Of a DNA stretch of 52,671 bases, positions 8,382-17,057 are shown piece after piece. How positions within the stretch are numbered: the stretch's first letter is position 1; each line of letters starts with the position of its first letter. Below the pieces are notes generated by a model, which worked only from the letters and a program-made list of their open reading frames with translations, did no database searches and was not told the DNA's origin. The DNA is taken from contig CAZLDI010000019.1 in assembly GCA_964558415.1 (NCBI GenBank), forward strand, positions 1-52,671. The letters run 5' to 3'. Source of the DNA: CAZLDI01 sp964558415. GTDB taxonomy: Bacteria > Chloroflexota > Dehalococcoidia > SM23-28-2 > RBG-16-64-32. The translations under genes and the position numbers were made by a program.

Positions 8382-9283
8382 GGCGCGTCCAGCCTCGCCG
8401 GTGAGAAACTTATGAGCACCAACACGGTATCGAGGCTCCCCAGGCTCGCCGCCGGCTCTATCGTTGCGTGCGTGAACGGAGATTGAGATCGCTGCTCGAC
8501 GCGCTTGATGCTTCCGATCAACAGTCCCCGCGGATAGTTGCCCCCCAGCCCGGACGTCAGGACGTGACTGCCCTCGGCGATCGCCGAACCGGCGGGCAAC
8601 AAGTCCAGAATGACTCCATCGCGGAGGTCTCCGTTGGCTACACCACGCACCGCCAGGTCGGCTGTGGTGGCCGACGGAGTCGGCGACGGTGAGGACTGGG
8701 CTCCCGGCGATGGTACAGGTGAGGGTGGCGTGGCCGGAAGGATGGTGTTGACTTGCGCGTTGATGGAGCTATCCGGGTCTGTGACCAGCAGTACCCACGC
8801 GAAGTCCTGGCTAGCGCGTGAAACGGTGCCGACCAGGCTCCCACTGCGTGACAGCACAACCATCCCCTCGTCTACGCCGTCGCTCAATCCTCGGTCTATC
8901 GCGATCGCCCGCTTCAGACCGGATGGGTCCTCGGCTATCACGTTAGCCGCCAACAGCGTGTCCTCGGGGCGACCCTGCTTGATGCCCAACGCGTCCTCCA
9001 GCTCGCGCACTCGCTGCTCGAGGTCCTGCTGCTGCGCCAGCTCCACCTCCAGCTCCTCGACGCGCGCCCGCAGTTCCTCGTTCTCTCGCGCCAGGTCCCC
9101 GCGGTCCAGGATGCCGGCCAGTAGGTCGTCCGCTGGCTCAGCGATGTCGCGAAGTCCCGAGGACAAGGGCGCGGTGATCGTCAACGAGAGGTTGTTTACT
9201 GGGTCTAGCGTGCCTCGGTGGGAGAGGACGATGCTGACGAGGCTGATCGCGCTAACGCTCGCCATCCACCAGATGAGTCGCAT
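8378..9283 (-). CDS. mreC: Rod shape-determining protein MreC
   Basis: This is a 301-residue bitopic protein. An N-terminal membrane helix (about residues 5-20) is followed by a coiled coil rich in Glu, Leu and Arg (about 60-95, with ARENEELRARVEELEVELAQ as its core), then the two beta-barrel domains typical of MreC. A Pro/Ser/Thr-rich insertion (about 190-212, SPVPSPGAQSSPSPTPS) interrupts the beta domain and is unusual. MreC forms external filaments that activate PBP2. It follows mreB after 58 bases and overlaps mreD. Confidence 0.92.
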   Translation of the reverse strand: MRLIWWMASVSAISLVSIVLSHRGTLDPVNNLSLTITAPLSSGLRDIAEPADDLLAGILDRGDLARENEELRARVEELEVELAQQQDLEQRVRELEDALGIKQGRPEDTLLAANVIAEDPSGLKRAIAIDRGLSDGVDEGMVVLSRSGSLVGTVSRASQDFAWVLLVTDPDSSINAQVNTILPATPPSPVPSPGAQSSPSPTPSATTADLAVRGVANGDLRDGVILDLLPAGSAIAEGSHVLTSGLGGNYPRGLLIGSIKRVEQRSQSPFTHATIEPAASLGSLDTVLVLISFSPARLDAP

Positions 9284-9341
9284 ATTGTCTGGGGCCCTCC
9301 GGACTCCGCCGCGGCGAATTCGGCGTCCCGCGGCTCCGGGA

Positions 9342-10406
9342 TCAGCGAGGCGCTTTCCGCGTGCTGAGCCTCGCCTGAATCTTTTGCAGGATCGCTGCCT
9401 CTTCCAGGACCTCTGCCGCGCCTCGTACCACGCACGTCAGAGGCTCCTCTGCGACGTATACTGGGAATCGGGTCTCCTGGGCCAACCGCCGGTCCAGGCC
9501 CCGCAGGAGCGCGCCGCCACCGGCCATGATGATGCCCGTGCTCATGATGTCGGCCACCAGCTCCGGCGGCGTAGTCTCGATCGTCTGCCGGACGGAATCG
9601 ACGATTGCGTTGACGGAGCCGGATAGTGCGTCGCGGACTTCCACGCTGCTCACCTCAACCGCCTTCGGCAGCCCCGTCGCCAGGTCCCGCCCCTTCAGCT
9701 CCACCGTAATCTCCCGCTCCAAGGGATATGCCGATCCGGCCTCGATCTTCACCTCTTCCGCCGTGCGCTCCCCAATGAGCATGTTGTGCACCTGGCGCGC
9801 GTAAGACACGATCTCGGAGTCCATCTCGTCTCCCGCGACCCGGATCGACGTCGCGACGACGATTCCGCCCATCGAGATCACCGCCACCTCAGTCGTCCCG
9901 CCTCCAATGTCCACGATCATCGATCCGGCCGGCTCCATCACCGGCAGACCGCCGCCGATCGCCGCCGCCATCGGCTCCTCCACCAGGTACGCCGCCCGCG
10001 CCCCCGCGTTCAAGGCTGCATCGTGAACAGCGCGCTTCTCCACCTCTGTCACACCCGATGGAATCCCGATAGAGACGCGCGGACGCGGCAATCCAAACCC
10101 CAGGTGATCGTGCACGGAACGAATGAAGTACTGGAGCATCTTTTCCGTCACGGAGAAATCCGAGATCACCCCGTCTCGCAGCGGACGGACCGCCACGATG
10201 TCCGCCGGCGTCCGCCCCACCATCCGCTTCGCCTCCGCCCCGATCGCCAGGATCTTCTTGTTGACCCTGTCAATGGCGACTACCGACGGCTCGTCGATCA
10301 CGATCCCCCGGCCCTTCACCATGACCAGCGTATTGGCCGTCCCCAGATCGATCGCGATGTCATGGGAGAACAGACCGAAGACGGAATTGAACGGATTAAA
10401 GGGCAA
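9342..10406 (-). CDS. mreB: Rod shape-determining protein MreB (actin-like)
   Basis: MreB is the bacterial actin that positions the wall-elongation machinery, so the cell is probably rod-shaped. The 354-residue protein has the phosphate-1 loop (AIDLGTANT, about residues 19-27), the phosphate-2 loop (IVDIGGGTTEVAV, about 167) and the adenosine-binding segment (GIIMAGGGALLRG, about 290). The start is a TTG giving MPFNPFNSVFG, with GGGAGTGA-like purines eight bases upstream. It is the first gene of the mreB-mreC-mreD-mrdA-rodA run and has its own promoter. Confidence 0.96.
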   Translation of the reverse strand: MPFNPFNSVFGLFSHDIAIDLGTANTLVMVKGRGIVIDEPSVVAIDRVNKKILAIGAEAKRMVGRTPADIVAVRPLRDGVISDFSVTEKMLQYFIRSVHDHLGFGLPRPRVSIGIPSGVTEVEKRAVHDAALNAGARAAYLVEEPMAAAIGGGLPVMEPAGSMIVDIGGGTTEVAVISMGGIVVATSIRVAGDEMDSEIVSYARQVHNMLIGERTAEEVKIEAGSAYPLEREITVELKGRDLATGLPKAVEVSSVEVRDALSGSVNAIVDSVRQTIETTPPELVADIMSTGIIMAGGGALLRGLDRRLAQETRFPVYVAEEPLTCVVRGAAEVLEEAAILQKIQARLSTRKAPR

Positions 10407-10465
10407 ACTTCACTCCCAGCCACTCACGCCCGCTGTTCGCTGGACAAGGCGGGCAGACTTAGGGC

Positions 10466-10494
10466 ATTATACTCGACCGCCACCCTCGCGGCTA
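10466..10494 (-). promoter_or_regulatory. Putative promoter of the mre operon
   Basis: A perfect TATAAT (10466-10471, minus strand) lies about 60 bases before the mreB start, with a weak -35 (TAGCCG) 17 bases upstream. The leader would be about 50 bases. Confidence 0.55.
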
Positions 10495-10529
10495 CCCGAG
10501 CCGCTGTAGCCTGATGTACGTGTTACCCG

Positions 10530-11315
10530 TCATCGCAGCGATCGTCTCCACCCCGCCGCGACCGCCTCCGCCTCCGAGCAGAACCAGCGCTCCCCCTTCG
10601 TCTCGTCGATCACCGTCCGCTCGTAGAATTCGCCTCCCGGCACGTGGTATATCTTCTCGTCATCGCTCACCGCGATGTTCCCTTTGATCACGGGCTCTTC
10701 GCTGCCGGAGTACTCGCAGGCGCCCTCCGGAGCCGTGGCAGGTGGTGCGGGGCTCTCGCACACTGGACCCCACAGCCCGCGCCCCGCCTGGCGCGCCTCC
10801 ATCTGAAGCGATGCGAACAGGTTGTCGTGTCTCACGTCCGGCGGGTATGTGGAGGCCGCCGCGTAGCCCTCACTGACCAGAATCGCGTTCACCATTGCGC
10901 CCTCCACCCACACATACCGCAGCAGCCGCCCGAAATCATCCGTCTCCGACACGTCCCTCTCCAGGCCTACCGTCATGCCCAGCACTAGCTGCCGGTTCCG
11001 CTCGCTGGCCTCCTTCCCTAAACAACCGACCGGCCGTCGCGGGTCCACCGTCTCCGGCGTGTCGATTCCGATGTACCGCACTTTGAGGGACTGATCGCCG
11101 ATCGAGACCTCGATCGTGTCACCGTCGATGACTCGTATCACCGTGGCCCGCGTCAGACCTGTGGGCTCGTCCGGTCCGAACGTGGGCTCGCTCGGACGGG
11201 TCGTCGGGATTGGACTCTCGGTCCGGGGTTCTGGATTCGACGTCTCCACGTCCCCGCACCCGGCGAACAGGCCCGCCAACGCGAGAATCGCGAACAGCCG
11301 TCGAGGAATCGCCAT
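10530..11315 (-). CDS. Thermonuclease-family (SNase-like) lipoprotein
   Basis: This 261-residue protein has a lipoprotein signal peptide ending in LFAGC (Cys 20), so it is probably exported and anchored in the membrane. After a Pro/Thr linker comes a staphylococcal-nuclease-like OB fold (about residues 57-185). It carries RVIDGDTIEV with the metal-binding Asp, VRYIGIDTPE with the catalytic Arg, and DDFGRLLRYVWVEG with the second active-site Arg. The family cuts DNA or RNA in the presence of calcium. The last 60 residues hold Cys pairs and GEFYERTVIDETKGERWFCSEAEA, a common tail in secreted nucleases of this type. It follows ligA by 50 bases on the same strand. Confidence 0.88.
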   Translation of the reverse strand: MAIPRRLFAILALAGLFAGCGDVETSNPEPRTESPIPTTRPSEPTFGPDEPTGLTRATVIRVIDGDTIEVSIGDQSLKVRYIGIDTPETVDPRRPVGCLGKEASERNRQLVLGMTVGLERDVSETDDFGRLLRYVWVEGAMVNAILVSEGYAAASTYPPDVRHDNLFASLQMEARQAGRGLWGPVCESPAPPATAPEGACEYSGSEEPVIKGNIAVSDDEKIYHVPGGEFYERTVIDETKGERWFCSEAEAVAAGWRRSLR

Positions 11316-11365
11316 GCGCGAGTCGTCCCTGGGACGTCGACGGACGGACCGAGGCGTGGCTGCGG

Positions 11366-13393
11366 TCAGGCGTCCACCCCCTGCTCACGCAGGAATGCTA
11401 GAAACCCGGCTTCGTCCAGCACCGTCACTCCATACCCCTCCGCCTTCTGTAACTTGGATCCCGGGTCCGCGCCAGCGACGAGGTACGCGGTCTTCTTCGT
11501 CACGCTGCTCCCTGCCTCCGCCCCGAGACCTTGTACCAAGGCCTCCGCCTTGCCGCGGGCCATCACGGATAGCGTTCCGGTGAACACAAAGGTCTGGCCC
11601 GTGAGCGGGCCCTCCGGGCGCGGCTCGCGCTTCTGTTCGGTGCTCACCCCAGCACGCTTCAGCTTTTCGATGATCGCCGCCTTCTTCTCGTCTCGGAAGT
11701 ATGCGTACACGCTCTCAGCGATCTTCGGCCCGATCGCCTCTGCCGCCTGCAACTCCTCTGGCGCCGCCGCCGCGATCACCTCCAGCGATCCGAAATGCTC
11801 TGCCAGTGCCTCAGCGATCTCGGACCCCACGTGCCGTATCCCCAACGCAACGAGCAACTGCCCCAGCGAGCGTTGCTTCGACGCCTCGATGTTCGCCAGT
11901 ATCTTGTCGGCCAGTACCGGGCCCATTCGCTCGAGTCCGACGAGTTGCTCCTTCGTGAGCGAGTAGACGTCCGCGGGATCAGCGATGAGCTGGTGCTCCA
12001 GTAGCACCGAGATCCACCGTTCGCCGAGCCCCTCTATATCCATCGCCCCCGCGAAGTGCGTCAGCCAGCGGAAGAGCTGCGCCGGGCACGACATGTTTGT
12101 GCAGTAGCTCATCGCCTCCCCGGCAGGTCTTACCGCCTCGGATTTGCACACGGGGCAACGCTTCGGTACCTTGTACACTTTCTCGGCCCCGGTGCGCTTG
12201 CTGACCACCGGACCAACCACCTGCGGGATCACATCGCCGGCGCGCTGCACGATCACCGTGTCCCCCTCACGGATGTCCTTGCGCCGGATGTCGTCCTCGT
12301 TATGCAGCGTCGCCTGCTTGACGATGACGCCGCCCACCTGCACCGGCTCCAGCAGCGCGAACGGGTTCAGGCTCCCGGTCCGCCCCACATTGATGGCGAT
12401 CCGCGTCAGTTTCGTCGTCGCCTGGATGGGCGGAAACTTGTATGCGATAGCCCACCTCGGCTCGCGACCGACGAAACCAAGTTCATCCCACAGCCGCTTC
12501 TCGTCGATCTTCACCACCATCCCGTCGATCTCGTACTCCAGCGCGTGGCGCTTCTCCGCCCACTCCCGATAGTGCCGCTCGACCGCCTCGAACTCCTGGA
12601 ACCGCCGCGTCTCCGGGTTTATGCGAAACCCCAGCTCGCTCAGCCACTGCAGCGTGTCGTAGTGCGTTGCCGGGCTCTCTCCCTCAGCCCAACCAAGCTG
12701 GTAGACCCAGATGTCCAGCCCCCGCGCAGCGGTCACCCGCGGGTCTTTCTGCCGCAGCGATCCAGATGCTGCGTTGCGCGGGTTCGCTGCCGGCCGTTCG
12801 CCGCGGTCCAGCTGGCTGGCTACCAACCTCTCGAACGCGGCCTTCGGGAAGTAAACCTCGCCGCGCACCTCGAACTGCTTCGGGAAGTTGCTACCGCGCA
12901 ACTGCACCGGCACGCTCCGAATCGTTCGCAGGTTCTCCGTGATCGCCTCGCCGCGGAACCCGTCGCCGCGTGTCGCCCCCTGCACGAAGCGCCCGTTATC
13001 ATACACCAGCGAGACCGCCAACCCGTCGATCTTCGGCTCGCACACCACCCCGAATCGGTCCGTCGCCGCCAATGCCGAAGCCCGCTTGTGCCACGCCTGC
13101 AACTGCTGAAAGCTGAAGGCGTTCGCGAGCGAGAGCAGTGGCTCCCGGTGCTCCACAGTCGGGAACCCTTCCACCGGCGCCCCGGGCACCCGCTGCGTCG
13201 GCGAGTCCGGCGAGATCAGCTCCGGGTAATGAGATTCAATCGCCCGCAGGCGGCGCATCAGCTCGTCGTACTCCGCGTCGCTGACCTCTGGCTCGCTCTT
13301 CGCGTAGTACAGATAGTCGTGGTGGTTGATCTGGCTGCTCAGCTCCTCGGCTCGCAGCTTCGCCTCCTGTACGTGCTCTATGCGGCAGGACAT
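11366..13393 (-). CDS. ligA: NAD-dependent DNA ligase LigA
   Basis: LigA seals nicks in replication and repair using NAD+. The 675-residue protein is full length. The Ia domain NAD-binding motif (HHDYLYY ... SDAEYDEL) is at residues 24-46, and the adenylation lysine is in CEPKIDGLAV (about 118). An OB fold, a C4 zinc finger (CPVCKSEAV ... CTNMSCPAQ, about 410-435), helix-hairpin-helix repeats and a C-terminal BRCT domain (about 595-672, starting GQTFVFTGTL) complete the family layout. It is divergent from the GNAT gene and probably shares a transcript with the downstream nuclease lipoprotein. Confidence 0.97.
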   Translation of the reverse strand: MSCRIEHVQEAKLRAEELSSQINHHDYLYYAKSEPEVSDAEYDELMRRLRAIESHYPELISPDSPTQRVPGAPVEGFPTVEHREPLLSLANAFSFQQLQAWHKRASALAATDRFGVVCEPKIDGLAVSLVYDNGRFVQGATRGDGFRGEAITENLRTIRSVPVQLRGSNFPKQFEVRGEVYFPKAAFERLVASQLDRGERPAANPRNAASGSLRQKDPRVTAARGLDIWVYQLGWAEGESPATHYDTLQWLSELGFRINPETRRFQEFEAVERHYREWAEKRHALEYEIDGMVVKIDEKRLWDELGFVGREPRWAIAYKFPPIQATTKLTRIAINVGRTGSLNPFALLEPVQVGGVIVKQATLHNEDDIRRKDIREGDTVIVQRAGDVIPQVVGPVVSKRTGAEKVYKVPKRCPVCKSEAVRPAGEAMSYCTNMSCPAQLFRWLTHFAGAMDIEGLGERWISVLLEHQLIADPADVYSLTKEQLVGLERMGPVLADKILANIEASKQRSLGQLLVALGIRHVGSEIAEALAEHFGSLEVIAAAAPEELQAAEAIGPKIAESVYAYFRDEKKAAIIEKLKRAGVSTEQKREPRPEGPLTGQTFVFTGTLSVMARGKAEALVQGLGAEAGSSVTKKTAYLVAGADPGSKLQKAEGYGVTVLDEAGFLAFLREQGVDA

Positions 13394-13514
13394 CTCGCCG
13401 CCAAGCGTATTACGGCCTCGTGCTCAGGGCAAAGCAGGCCATGTCGCTCCGTAACCAGAAATTAATCGCCGGGTTAACCATGCTGTCAGGTGCGCGCGCT
13501 ATCCTGTGGGCGCC

Positions 13515-14021
13515 ATGCCTGATTCCCTCGTCGCCACCGTCCGCGACGCGACCGAAGCCGATGTCCCGTCCATCCTCGCGATCTACAACCACGCCATCCT
13601 CAACTCGACCGCCACCTTCGACGTCGAACCGCAAACGATTGAGGAGAAGATTGCCTGGTTCCGCGAGACCAGGCACCCGCACTGCGTGATTGCTGCCGAA
13701 AGCGAAGGGGAGGTCGTCGGTTGGGCCTGCCTGCGACCCTTCAGAGCCAAGGCGGCTTACCGCTTCACCGCCGAAGACTCCGTGTACGTCCGCAAAGACC
13801 GCCTCGGTCAGGGCATTGGCGCCCTGCTCATGCGGCGGCTGGTGGAGCTCGCCGCTGGGAATGGCTTTCACAGCGTCATCGCGGGTATCGCAGGAGACAA
13901 CCCGGCCAGCGTTCGTCTTCACCAGCGATTCGGGTTCCAGATCGTCGGCGTTGAGCGAGAAGTCGGCTACAAATTCGAACGCTGGGTCGATGTGGTCTGG
14001 ATGCAGTTACTTCTCGCGTAG
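13515..14021 (+). CDS. GNAT N-acetyltransferase, phosphinothricin acetyltransferase-like
   Basis: This 168-residue protein shows the Pat/Bar subgroup pattern. It begins with VRDATEADVPSILAIYNHAILNSTATFD. The acetyl-CoA pyrophosphate-binding loop is RLGQGIGALLMRRL (about residues 96-109). The C-terminal part, GDNPASVRLHQRFGF, is the conserved motif B. Members acetylate amino groups of small molecules such as phosphinothricin or methionine sulfoximine, and the real substrate is unknown. The ATG at 13515 is preferred over a GTG nine bases upstream. It is divergent from ligA and followed by hisH after a 52-base gap. Confidence 0.85.
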   Translation: MPDSLVATVRDATEADVPSILAIYNHAILNSTATFDVEPQTIEEKIAWFRETRHPHCVIAAESEGEVVGWACLRPFRAKAAYRFTAEDSVYVRKDRLGQGIGALLMRRLVELAAGNGFHSVIAGIAGDNPASVRLHQRFGFQIVGVEREVGYKFERWVDVVWMQLLLA

Positions 14022-14061
14022 CACGCGAGATTCGGCCGCGGCGGGAGCGCCCGGCGGATGC

Positions 14062-14067
14062 TAGAAT
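14062..14067 (+). promoter_or_regulatory. Possible hisH -10 box
   Basis: TAGAAT ends six bases before the GTG start of hisH, and no Shine-Dalgarno sequence is visible. If used, transcription would begin at or next to the start codon. No convincing -35 box is present. Confidence 0.3.
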
Positions 14068-14073
14068 GAACCC

Positions 14074-14697
14074 GTGAAGCTTGTTATCGTAGACTACGGC
14101 GCTGGCAACCTGCACAGTGTCGCTCGTGCCGTCATACACGCTGGCACGCGGCCTCTAATCACTGCCCGGCCGGACTACGTGTTCGAGGCCGAAGCCCTGA
14201 TCGTCCCCGGCGTCGGCGCGGCGGCCGACACGATGGCCAACCTCCGGCGCTGTAACCTCGTTGAGCCCATCCGGGACTACATCGCGTCTGGACGCCCCTT
14301 CCTCGGCGTCTGCATGGGCCAGCAGGCGTTGTTCGACATAAGTGAAGAGGGCGGCGAGCACGAGTGTCTCGGCGTCCTCCCCGGGCGCGTGGTGCGTCTC
14401 CCCAACGGTCAGAAAGTGCCGCACATGGGCTGGAATCAGGTCCGCATCGTCCGCCCGCATCCCATCTTCCAGGGCATCGCTGACCACTCCTACTTCTACT
14501 TCGTGCACTCCTACTACCCCCGGCCGAACGACCCCGACGTCGTAATCGGAGAAACGGATTACGGCGTCGCCTTCCCGTCAGTGGTCGCAAAGGACAACGT
14601 CGTCGCCACTCAGTTCCACCCGGAGAAAAGCGGCGAGACCGGCCTGCGAATGTACGAGAACTTCCTCCGCATCGCCTCTGGCGCAGACGCCGCGTGA
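14074..14697 (+). CDS. hisH: Imidazole glycerol phosphate synthase, glutamine amidotransferase subunit HisH
   Basis: HisH hydrolyses glutamine and passes ammonia to HisF for the fifth step of histidine synthesis. The 207-residue protein is full length. It begins MKLVIVDYGAGNLHSV from a GTG, has the oxyanion-strand PGVGA, the nucleophile in GVCMGQQ (about Cys 80), and the His-Glu pair in FHPEKSGETG (about residue 182). The partner hisF lies 4 kb downstream rather than adjacent. The stop overlaps the next GTG start by four bases. Confidence 0.96.
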   Translation: MKLVIVDYGAGNLHSVARAVIHAGTRPLITARPDYVFEAEALIVPGVGAAADTMANLRRCNLVEPIRDYIASGRPFLGVCMGQQALFDISEEGGEHECLGVLPGRVVRLPNGQKVPHMGWNQVRIVRPHPIFQGIADHSYFYFVHSYYPRPNDPDVVIGETDYGVAFPSVVAKDNVVATQFHPEKSGETGLRMYENFLRIASGADAA

Positions 14698-15068
14698 GCC
14701 GCTACACGGACGACGAAGGCTTCGAGGGGGTCGAGTTCGACACGCCCGTCGGCTCGTTTCGTGCCGGTCGAGGCACCGCGGGGCAAGGCGACCAGGAAGA
14801 CATCAACTTTCGACGCGCCCGGCGCCGCGTACGGCGTGTGATGCGCTTTTACCGTCACATCTCCACCTTCGTCACGGTCATCCTGGGTCTCCTCGCCATC
14901 GACATCATCTTCGATTCCGACGACTTCTGGGTGCACTGGATAGCGCTGATCTGGGGCATCATCCTGCTGGTCCACTTCCTCAATGCCTTCGTCTTCGACG
15001 CCGTCCTCGGCCGGGAGGCTGAACAACGCATGATAGACCGCGAACTCCGCCACCGTGGCGACAACTGA
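14694..15068 (+). CDS. Small 2TM-domain membrane protein
   Basis: This 124-residue protein has an acidic N-terminal half and a basic juxtamembrane segment (about residues 40-55, RARRRVRRVMRF). Two hydrophobic helices (about 58-75 and 82-102) follow. The layout RFYRHISTFV ... WVHWIALIWGIILLVHF matches the two-helix 2TM domain found fused or alone in many bacteria. No enzymatic motif is visible. It sits between hisH and hisA with a four-base overlap on one side and eight bases on the other. It is therefore co-transcribed with histidine genes, but a role in the pathway is not implied by the sequence. Confidence 0.75.
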   Translation: MSRYTDDEGFEGVEFDTPVGSFRAGRGTAGQGDQEDINFRRARRRVRRVMRFYRHISTFVTVILGLLAIDIIFDSDDFWVHWIALIWGIILLVHFLNAFVFDAVLGREAEQRMIDRELRHRGDN

Positions 15069-15076
15069 TCGCCGAC

Positions 15077-15811
15077 TTGGAGATCATCCCAGCAATCGAC
15101 ATCCGCGGCGGCCGCTGCGTTAGGCTCGAGCAGGGTGACTACGCCCGCGAGACCGTCTTCGGCGATGATCCCGCCGCCATCGCCCGCCGCTGGCAGGACG
15201 CCGGAGCGAGCCGCATCCACGTCGTAGACCTGGACGGCGCCCGCGAGGGCCGTCCCATCAACGTGGAGGCCATCCGTGCGGTCGTTGCGGCCGTCACCGT
15301 CCCCCTCCAGCTCGGCGGCGGCATCCGCGACATCACCTCAATCCAAACGTGGCTGGACTCCGGAATCGATCGCGTGATCATGGGCACGGCCGCGATCAAG
15401 GACCAGACCACCCTTGTGAACGCCGTCGTCCTCTTCCGCGAACGCCTCGTCGTCGGAGTCGACGCCCGAAACGGCATCGTCGCGACTGATGGCTGGCTGG
15501 AGTCCTCCGGGGTCGCCATCGGCCACCTCGTGACGCAACTTTCGGAGCTGGGCGTTGGCCGCATCGTCTACACCGACATCGCCGCCGACGGCCTGCTCCA
15601 GGGCCCCAACCTGCACTCCATCCGCGCCCTCCTCGCCCACATCGAAGGCCTGCCTTCGCCCGTGCGCGTCATCGCCTCCGGCGGCGTCTCCTCACTCGAC
15701 CACCTTCGCTCCCTCGCCGCCCTCGGCGTCGAAGCCGCCATCGTCGGCAAAGCCCTCTACACCGGCGCCCTCGACCTCCGCGCAGCTCTCGAAGCGCTCC
15801 GAGCGGGCTGA
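15077..15811 (+). CDS. hisA: Phosphoribosylformimino-5-aminoimidazole carboxamide ribotide isomerase HisA
   Basis: HisA catalyses the Amadori rearrangement of ProFAR to PRFAR, the step before HisH-HisF. The 244-residue (beta/alpha)8 barrel starts from a TTG with MEIIPAIDIRGG, which contains the catalytic Asp 8. The second catalytic Asp is in VYTDIAADG (about residue 162). Phosphate-binding loops QLGGGIRD and IASGGVSSLDHL are present. No clear ribosome-binding site precedes the TTG, which fits translational coupling to the gene eight bases upstream. Confidence 0.95.
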   Translation: MEIIPAIDIRGGRCVRLEQGDYARETVFGDDPAAIARRWQDAGASRIHVVDLDGAREGRPINVEAIRAVVAAVTVPLQLGGGIRDITSIQTWLDSGIDRVIMGTAAIKDQTTLVNAVVLFRERLVVGVDARNGIVATDGWLESSGVAIGHLVTQLSELGVGRIVYTDIAADGLLQGPNLHSIRALLAHIEGLPSPVRVIASGGVSSLDHLRSLAALGVEAAIVGKALYTGALDLRAALEALRAG

Positions 15812-15817
15812 TCTGTA

Positions 15818-16419
15818 TTAGTTCAAACCAATGGCATCTGCCAGCGCCGCCGCAACAAAGCCTACGTCCAATACATCCTCGGTTCCGAAGTAAACCCCAC
15901 CAGTCACCTCGTGACATGTGTGGCCTTCGCAAACCAGCTCTTCGGCCGTTAGCCGCGACCAGGGGGCATCCCCGGCGATCAGGTCGATATCTTCCTGGGG
16001 AAGGACGATAACGTGGATTCGGAAGTAACTCGGCTGGGTGACGGCCCGTCCCACCACGCTAAATAGATCATCAGCGATGGCCGGCCCACCCCCGCCCTCA
16101 ATGAGGAACGCCGCGGTTGTCGGACACCCCGCTTGAACGGTGGGGGGAGGATCAGAAAGGTGGTGCTCCACCCAAACCGGATCGCTGGACAGCACGCCGA
16201 GAGCATCCTCGACGGCCTTGTACGGACACGGCGAGTCGATCTCGGTTTGAGGTCAATAGTGCGTTCGGCACGCGCTGTACAACGGGGCCTTGCTCGGCGA
16301 TTGTCGATGACCCCCACCCCGGCGCCGGTTGCGTCCGCAAGTAGATAGGTTGCAACCGCGGCTGCGGCGATAAGACCAACACTGGCCACTGCTCCACCAA
16401 GTTGCAGCTTCCCAATCAT
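15818..16419 (-). pseudogene. Hypothetical exported protein gene, frame disrupted
   Basis: Two reading frames look like parts of one gene. The 5' part, from the ATG at 16419, encodes a plausible signal or membrane helix (MIGKLQLGGAVASVGLIAAA ...). It then turns into an Arg-rich run typical of out-of-frame translation. The 3' part, in another frame, runs without a proper upstream start through KAVEDALGVLSSDPVW, CPTTAAFLIEGGGG and PSYFRIHVIVLPQEDIDLIAG to 15818. Joining them needs a net single-base deletion between about 16200 and 16330 and would give about 200 residues. I do not recognise the family. It could be a decayed gene or an assembly error. It is convergent with hisA and lies 19 bases downstream of a small ORF on the same strand. 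Confidence 0.5.
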
Positions 16420-16438
16420 GGTTCACCAGGCCCTCTGC

Positions 16439-16651
16439 TCATTGCCGCTCACCCTGCTGTTGGGTCATCTCGTGATACTGCCGCTGCACGTTCACGATCC
16501 CGGCGAACCGCTCTCGGTTCCGGTCCCACGCCTCTCGCGACAGCACCATGTGGTGCAAGCCCCAGCGGCGCTCGCCCCATGGTCTACTCCCAAAGCACCG
16601 CAACGTCTCCAGCCGGCCGGAGAGCGTCGTCACAGAGTCGAGCACGCCCAT
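16439..16651 (-). CDS. Small hypothetical protein, 70 aa
   Basis: An ATG at 16651 is preceded by a strong ribosome-binding site (GGGAGAGGAG, seven bases before the start), which is the main reason to accept this ORF. The product is 70 residues, Arg- and Gln-rich, with no membrane segment and no motif I know. Its end (AWDRNRERFAGIVNVQRQYHE) looks like a soluble helix. It is followed after 19 bases by the frameshifted exported-protein gene and may form an operon with it. Confidence 0.45.
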   Translation of the reverse strand: MGVLDSVTTLSGRLETLRCFGSRPWGERRWGLHHMVLSREAWDRNRERFAGIVNVQRQYHEMTQQQGERQ

Positions 16652-16947
16652 TCAGCGCTCCTCTCCCACCATCACCGGCGGGAGCGATTCCCCTATCCCC
16701 TCTATCGAAATCAACTATATACCGGGAAGGAGAGGTGTCAAGGGGTAGCCCGGAATCTTCGCCCCCCGCCTCCGCCCCGCGCGCCGCCCCGCTTGTAGGG
16801 GCGCAGCACACGCCTCCCGACAACGTTCGCCCCGTTATTCCACTATCCCCGCGCATCCCCCTTCAGCCCTCGCCCACCCCCGCGCTGCGCCCCGGACGGC
16901 CCGCCGCTCCACCAATCCCGGTCGCATCAGCAGCGCACCCCCTCGCC

Positions 16948-16975
16948 TGTCCCACGTCCCACTTCCCAGTGCCAT
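16948..16975. repeat. Heptanucleotide tandem repeat tract 1
   Basis: Four degenerate 7-bp units: TGTCCCA, CGTCCCA, CTTCCCA, GTGCCAT. Confidence 0.5.
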
Positions 16976-17057
16976 CTACCCATTCGCGCTATCCGCGCCG
17001 ACTGCTACGCTGGCCCCGTGGCAACGCTTTCACCATCATCCCGGCAGGCTTCTACCA

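Noticed and set aside
12056..13465. 469-codon open frame on the plus strand opposite ligA
   Set aside because: It mirrors ligA, is rich in His, Arg and Leu, and has no motif. GC-rich coding DNA often leaves such antisense frames open.
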